From: Lineus longissimus
Taxonomy: Eukaryota; Nemertea; Pilidiophora; Heteronemertea; Lineidae
Direction of reading: 5' to 3'
Length of the DNA: 64,000 bases
NCBI RefSeq assembly: GCF_910592395.1
Contig: NC_088318.1
Coordinates: 11,656,349 to 11,720,348, forward strand
Shown: one piece after another, positions 59,301 through 64,000 of the stretch
How positions within the stretch are numbered: position 1 is the stretch's first letter
How the letters are laid out: every line of letters begins with the position of its first letter
Made by a program: the position numbers and the translations under genes
Notes under the pieces: generated by a model
What the model saw: only the letters and a program-made list of their open reading frames with translations
Databases searched by the model: none
Told to the model about the DNA's origin: nothing

Positions 59301-62225
59301 GTTCTACAGTCTGGAATGCGATAAGGTTTATTTGGAAGAGGAGAAGATCTTGCGGTTGATGAAGGGCTATGATGAACATAATACGATTCTGTTGCCTCCC
59401 AGGCCACCGATGGAGAAACTGCCTCTAGAGTTGCTGGATTACTATGATGGTGAGATACATTCTCTACTTCCTTTAAAGGAAGAATCTGGTTGGGGGTTTA
59501 AATTCACTTATTTTTCAAACAGAAGTAAAAATCTCCTCTAGACGGGTAGTTAGCATCCAGATGCGTAAAGGCTTGTTTTGTCACGGCATGTTTTTGATCT
59601 CGTTCTTTAGAGCAAATGAAGAAGTTTGAAGAAGCAGAACGTGTGCGTCGTGAAGCAGAAGAGGCGGCTGAACAAGCGCGTCGTGAACAGGAGGAGGCGG
59701 AGCGTGAGGCTGCTGAAGCTGCCGCTGAAGCAGAAGACAAGGATGGCGACCAAGCAACAGAAGATGGGGCAGGCCTGGACGTGCCAAGGGTTATTACGAC
59801 AGGGCCATCTAGGGAGACAACTCATGTGGAGCCAGTTCCACTGCCGGAAGATCGCGACGAATGGGATGGACTCGGAGAGGACGATGAAGGTCAGTGGTTT
59901 TTCCACTATGTTTACTCCAATTTTCTGTTACTACTAGATAGGTGGAGTTGTCAGTCAATATTTGACAAAAATTGATCTAAATTAATTTAATCTTATGCAG
60001 ATAAATTCAAAGATACGTCCAGCAGTGTTGGCGTTGGTGAACTGGAAATCACTCCTGTATCTGCTGCGATTGCCCGTCATCTAGGCATCGACCTGTCGCC
60101 AGAAGGCAAAGCTGCCAGGAACAGACGCGGCATTGCTATCGTCGTGAACGGAGCACCAATGGCGGGAAAAACTTCCACGGCGGTTCTGCTGGCAAAACGC
60201 TACGAGGCTGCTTTGTTGACAATAGACGGCATTGTACTGGAAGCGATATCAAATGGTAACACGGCATCTGGACTTCGCGCGCGTGAACTGTGCGCTGAGG
60301 CGGCCCGTCATGCGGAGGAACTCAAGGCTGCAGAGGAAGGAGTTGATGGGGAGAAGAAAGCCTCTGGTGGTCTCAGTATGGAGGCTGTAGCTGCACATAC
60401 ACAAGGACAAAGTAAGTGATAATACCACATTAGAGATCTATGTCATTTTGATGTTTGCAATTTTAAGATCATTCTGCTCCCAGCATGATTGAGATTCTGG
60501 ATAGGATAAGCATACTGTCCTTCTTGACCCCTATAAATGATGAAGTGGAGACAGTCTACGTATATGTGTTCTGTTTCAGCCCTCCTGTCCGGCATCAATG
60601 CAGCACATTCTGTTGCCCACAGCCTTGCCTCCAACCGCAAGACAAGCGTCATCTCGGGTGAGAAGGGGAAAGACAAACATCACGGGAGCAGTGTCGTGAC
60701 TGGGAAGACAGCAGACAAGACATCGACGTCTGCTGAGGGTGGAACTGGAAGCCAGGTGAGTTCATCGCAACAGAATCTGTAGGAAACTTATCTTTAGAGG
60801 GCAGTCCAGTCTAATGAAAACAACATAGCTTTTACAAAATTGATCATAGAACATGGAAGCATTCATTTTTGGAAAACATTAGTTTGGGCTTTGTTCAAAA
60901 TATGTATTTTCTCTTGAATTTCCAGAAGAGTTTTTTTGAGTAGTTTTTCCACATTTTTACGAAAAGGGTCAACAATGGAATCTTTGTTCTTTCGACATCA
61001 ATGATGAAATTCTTAAATTCCCCTTAAATAATTTTCACTTTGCCAGCAATTCCTGGTGCCTCATCGGGGCCACCACTTACCTAGATGTCCATGTCAAACA
61101 ATTACAATTCAAGTATGTACATACAAGGCTTATGGAGAGAGGGTTTAACGTCTAGGTGCTGGGAAAGGTTAAAAGTGCACACTTATGCCAATGTACTATT
61201 GTGGTTTACAGTTTATTCCAACTTTGTATCATTTTTACCATTTCCCGACTGCCAGATTTCAGAAAGCCGTGCAAATACTCCCCCTGAGTTTAATGGGTCT
61301 GTCATGAACCTCAATGAGTCTGTCATGAGTCAGTCCGAGACGTTGGAATCAAGGACTGTGTTCGAGCCAAGGAATGGGGCACAGTCTGTTTTGTCGACAA
61401 TGGACAATCCACCTGTTGCAGAATCTCTCATTTCTGCTGTCTCAAAGTCAGTTGACTCGTCCTCAACTTCCAAAAAAACCACAAGCGCTTTAGATGCATT
61501 CAGGGCAAGGGCCAGTGCATCGTCGCGTAGACAGACTGTGACCGGGTCAGCAATGTCCAACATATCCAAGACGGGCAGAATGTCCCAGTTTCTGGAAAGT
61601 GCACGATCTCGTATGGGTAGACAGGCGCCCTCTGTTGTCTCTCTTGCAAATGAATCTGGGCTTGATATCGGCATGAAGAAATCTGTCAGACGGCAAGGGA
61701 GTGCTCAGTCTCGCGTGTCAGGTGTCAACGAAGCTGAGCCGAGCACGAAACATAAACAAAAACAACAGAAGGAGGTAAACATGCTTGCAGTGCATGATTT
61801 GGGAATGAAATGTACTTTGGTTTCAGATCAATGAAATTTTGTTGATTGTTGTTGAAAGTAAAAGAATATTGATTTGTTATTGGATTAATTCTCATTTGTT
61901 TTGTAGTGGCTATGGTGTGGTGAAATGATTTTGTTAGATTTGGTTTGCAAAACTTGTTTATTTTGATGACCTTGTCAAGAAAAGGCTTATGGAATGGTTT
62001 TTCATCTGTAGTTGTCTGTGCAGTAAAGAGCATGTTAGTACATGTTCTCCTAATTCACAATCTTTGTTTCAGTCTAGTGACAGCAAAAAGAGTTCATTTA
62101 AGTCCAAAGTGTTAAAGGCCAAATTCATATCAGGGCTATTGAGGCCTCCCGTTCAAAGCCTGGGCATTCCCGGTCCAAATTCCGATACAGAAGCTAGTAC
62201 GAGCCATGCGTCAGACTTGTCAAAG
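47330..62225 (+). CDS. HYDIN: HYDIN, central-pair cilium protein, first 31 coding exons (partial)
   Basis: Exons: 47330-47470, 48292-48417, 48730-48984, 49231-49430, 49779-49903, 50081-50282, 50574-50700, 50962-51461, 51694-52252, 52520-52636, 52901-53157, 53312-53446, 53589-53846, 54154-54304, 54420-54557, 54793-54921, 55187-55534, 55743-55925, 56096-56479, 56595-56732, 56905-57219, 57585-57799, 57942-58215, 58357-58551, 58736-58882, 59107-59449, 59611-59889, 60001-60411, 60580-60755, 61256-61774, 62073-62225. They join in frame to about 2,500 residues; human HYDIN has about 5,100. VVAPRNPKLL, LLDMGETTHQR, FTPEENK, VGHKVGPGLPTTF-type and GQGLEPRLE words follow human HYDIN in order. Repeated ASH/MSP-like beta domains fill most of it. 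Known role: C2b projection of the central pair, needed for ciliary bending. The last donor (AAG|GTGCCG) is weak; reading through gives a stop at 62261. The 3' half lies outside. Confidence 0.93.
52682..52886 (+). repeat. TCTTACTTTTACTGTTACTG tandem repeat in HYDIN intron 10
   Basis: Units of about 27-30 bp built on CTTACTTTTAC(T/A)GTTACTGTAAG, alternating with AGTTGTTAAGGT-type ends, repeat six or seven times. The array stops about 15 bases before the acceptor (CATGTTCCAG) of the exon at 52901. It is pyrimidine-rich and adjoins the splice acceptor. Confidence 0.85.
59611..59889 (+). CDS. HYDIN: HYDIN exon 27: charged coiled-coil segment
   Basis: Part of the HYDIN entry. It encodes EQMKKFEEAERVRREAEEAA and continues as a near-pure E/A/R helix of about 50 residues, then an acidic, flexible stretch (residues about 1988-2080). 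Human HYDIN has a shorter, less regular charged segment here. A single alpha-helix or coiled coil between the last ASH domain and the P-loop region is the likely structure. Confidence 0.8.
60001..60411 (+). CDS. HYDIN: HYDIN exon 28: P-loop (adenylate-kinase-like) segment
   Basis: Part of the HYDIN entry. GIAIVVNGAPMAGKTSTAVL contains a Walker A motif GAPMAGKTS at about residues 2131-2139. It is followed by AALLTIDGIVLEAIS and RARELCAEAA, matching the corresponding human region (GTPLSGKS...LSIDSIVLEAV...RARELC). The fold resembles nucleotide kinases. The glycine, lysine and threonine of the loop are intact, so nucleotide binding is possible; the rest of the domain lies past the window end. 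Confidence 0.85.
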
Positions 62226-64000
62226 GTGCCGCATGTTCTGATGTCGAATTTCAGTTTTTAAATCTGATTATTGTGTCTATGCTTCAGCCATGTCTTCAAT
62301 CAAACCAAGCAGTCTTATTTTTCGACTTTGAGTTTGTTCCCAATATTGCCCGTACCGTAGAAATCTACGTCCTCTAAATTTGCTAATATTCAGCTTGTCA
62401 ATGCCACTGCTCAAGAAACAAGTTGAAGTCTAAACATTTATTATTGTATCCTTGATATGATAGGACTGCTTAGTTTCGGACTGCAGTGTCCATTTTGGCT
62501 GACTTGAGCGCCCATAGATGTCATTGCACGAGAAATTCTATCTTTGTGTGGTTATCTCAGCTGTTTACACCAGTGTCTTGTATGACCAATTGGAAGGAAG
62601 GCGACATGATTTTGTCAGTGTATACATTTTAATTCTTGTGGCCATAAGTCTTTTTTTCTTCATTAGAAGATCATATGTTGTCAAGTAGTTTGTTGTACGT
62701 CATGGCGTCATTTTTCGAATGCAGACTTTGCCAATAAGCAATATCAACATTACGAAAGACATCAGAGTCTGAGTTATAATCCTACAGCTCCCATCAATGG
62801 GTTCTTAGCTAGTGTGATACTGAATTATAGATGTACGAGATTTTCCAGCTTTAGAAAAGGGGCCATGGGCTAGCATTGCTAGTCAACATCTGACTTGGTC
62901 CAAAAAATGAAGAAATTAGGCAGATTAATTCAGACACATTGTATTCATTACAGCGGAGAAAAAGCATGTTTCCTTTACCGCAAAGGTTCTCAATATCAAA
63001 AGGAACAAAGGATTCTCCATTCAGCAATTTGAATGGGGTTGACAAAGAGAGTGAGGTATCGAAATAAAGACTACTAGGCATCACTAGAATAATTTAAACC
63101 CAATCCATTCAGGACAATAATAGGCAATATTAGGCTATTTGGTGGCCATTTTGGAGTTTGGGGGCCATCTTAGACCTAAGGCAAAATCCAGGGTGGCCCC
63201 AAAACCTGATGGTACCATTGAAGGAACTGAGGAAACTATTTTTTAGGACAGAATGGCACAAAATGTGGGACACAAATATTTTCCCATGAAATCTTGAATA
63301 CTTGAACTATCATTGGAATGTTCTCAATCTCAGTGAGCACTTGAAAATCAATGTCTGGTCTTTGTTTGCCTGAGTGGAATGATTTTTTGTCTCGACTTCA
63401 AAACATTACTCTGCCTTCTCATGAAGTCCTTGATGGATTGGAATACAATTCCTTTGTTATGTTCTTCTTAGTTCTGTTCTGTTTTAGGTTTGTTTTCTAA
63501 ATTATGATTCAGCTTTACAGTTCTCAAGACCCTCAGTTTGTCTGTTTCCAAGCAGCCCTTAAGACAAGTGGGTACTGAGAACATTGTTTTGCATTGGTTG
63601 TTCAACGTAAAATTACATGTAGGTCTCTCTTCATGAAAAGTTATTTTGAAAATGTTGCATGTCACATGTACAGTACATGAATCTTTTACTGTTTATAGGT
63701 TAACGGTACTATATCTCAAGTGACTAGTTTAGTCCCAGTCTTACATATCTATCATTTTCAATGTGTTCTTTGCATGCAGGACCACAGCTTTACACCCCTC
63801 ATTAGGTTGATGTCATATTTTCAACCATGCACCAAGTACATGTAGTCATGAAATTGACTTCAGTTAAATTCATTCTTTCTTATAGATAGATAGCGTAAAC
63901 TTGATAGCGGTAGTTTGAATTTTGACTATAAATTCGGATTTATCTTTATGAAATTGTAGAAATTTACTTAGTTATTGTGAATGCCCAGCTCTGGATAACT
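62226..64000 (+). other. HYDIN: Probable HYDIN intron, no exon recognised
   Basis: After the donor near 62226 no further HYDIN-like exon was found before the window ends. The next block expected from the human protein (the second part of the kinase-like domain) is absent, so the intron probably continues beyond 64000. Confidence 0.5.

Overview
This is a stretch of an animal nuclear genome. It has spliced genes with GT-AG introns, long non-coding intervals, simple repeats and many small transposable elements. Five conserved animal genes can be reconstructed by following reading frame and splice sites. The best guess is a marine invertebrate, because the repeat types (TA-flanked pogo-like MITEs, a TTAA-flanked piggyBac-like MITE, a dispersed element with GAGGTGAGC ends and GTC runs) look like those of such genomes. 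I cannot name the phylum from sequence alone.

Layout. 1-11.2 kb: no gene recognised, probably the interior or 3' side of the MTSS gene; several inverted-repeat elements and a 33-bp tandem array. 11.2-12.9 kb (minus): first three coding exons of an MTSS1/MTSS2-like I-BAR gene, one bounded by a GC-AG intron. 13.3-21 kb: minisatellites, including two facing arrays of one 15-16 bp unit, a piggyBac-like MITE with a nested hairpin, a pogo-like MITE, and broken Ty3/Gypsy fragments. 21.2-25.0 kb (plus): complete CENP-N gene, nine coding exons. 25.8-29 kb: a 140-bp tandem repeat, another pogo-like MITE and a 5'-truncated LINE reverse transcriptase. 31.1-37.3 kb (plus): complete coding region of an UNC-93-family membrane protein; one intron holds a repeat element with three copies of a nuclear-receptor-like motif. 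42.8-45.3 kb (minus): complete PRELID3 (slowmo) gene, six exons. 47.3-62.2 kb (plus): the first half (31 coding exons, about 2,500 codons) of HYDIN, which continues past the window end.

The genes do not form a functional unit: MTSS (membrane curvature and actin), CENP-N (kinetochore), UNC93 (membrane transporter-like), PRELID3 (mitochondrial lipid transfer) and HYDIN (motile cilium central apparatus). PRELID3 and HYDIN are head to head, with 2.0 kb between start codons; UNC93 and PRELID3 are convergent. MTSS2, HYDIN and CENPN all lie on human 16q, so the window may retain an old linkage. I see no clearly new multi-gene system. The most interesting signals are regulatory or repeat-derived: a possible RFX/FOXJ1 module upstream of HYDIN, the nuclear-receptor-like motifs in the UNC93 intron, and several foldback structures.
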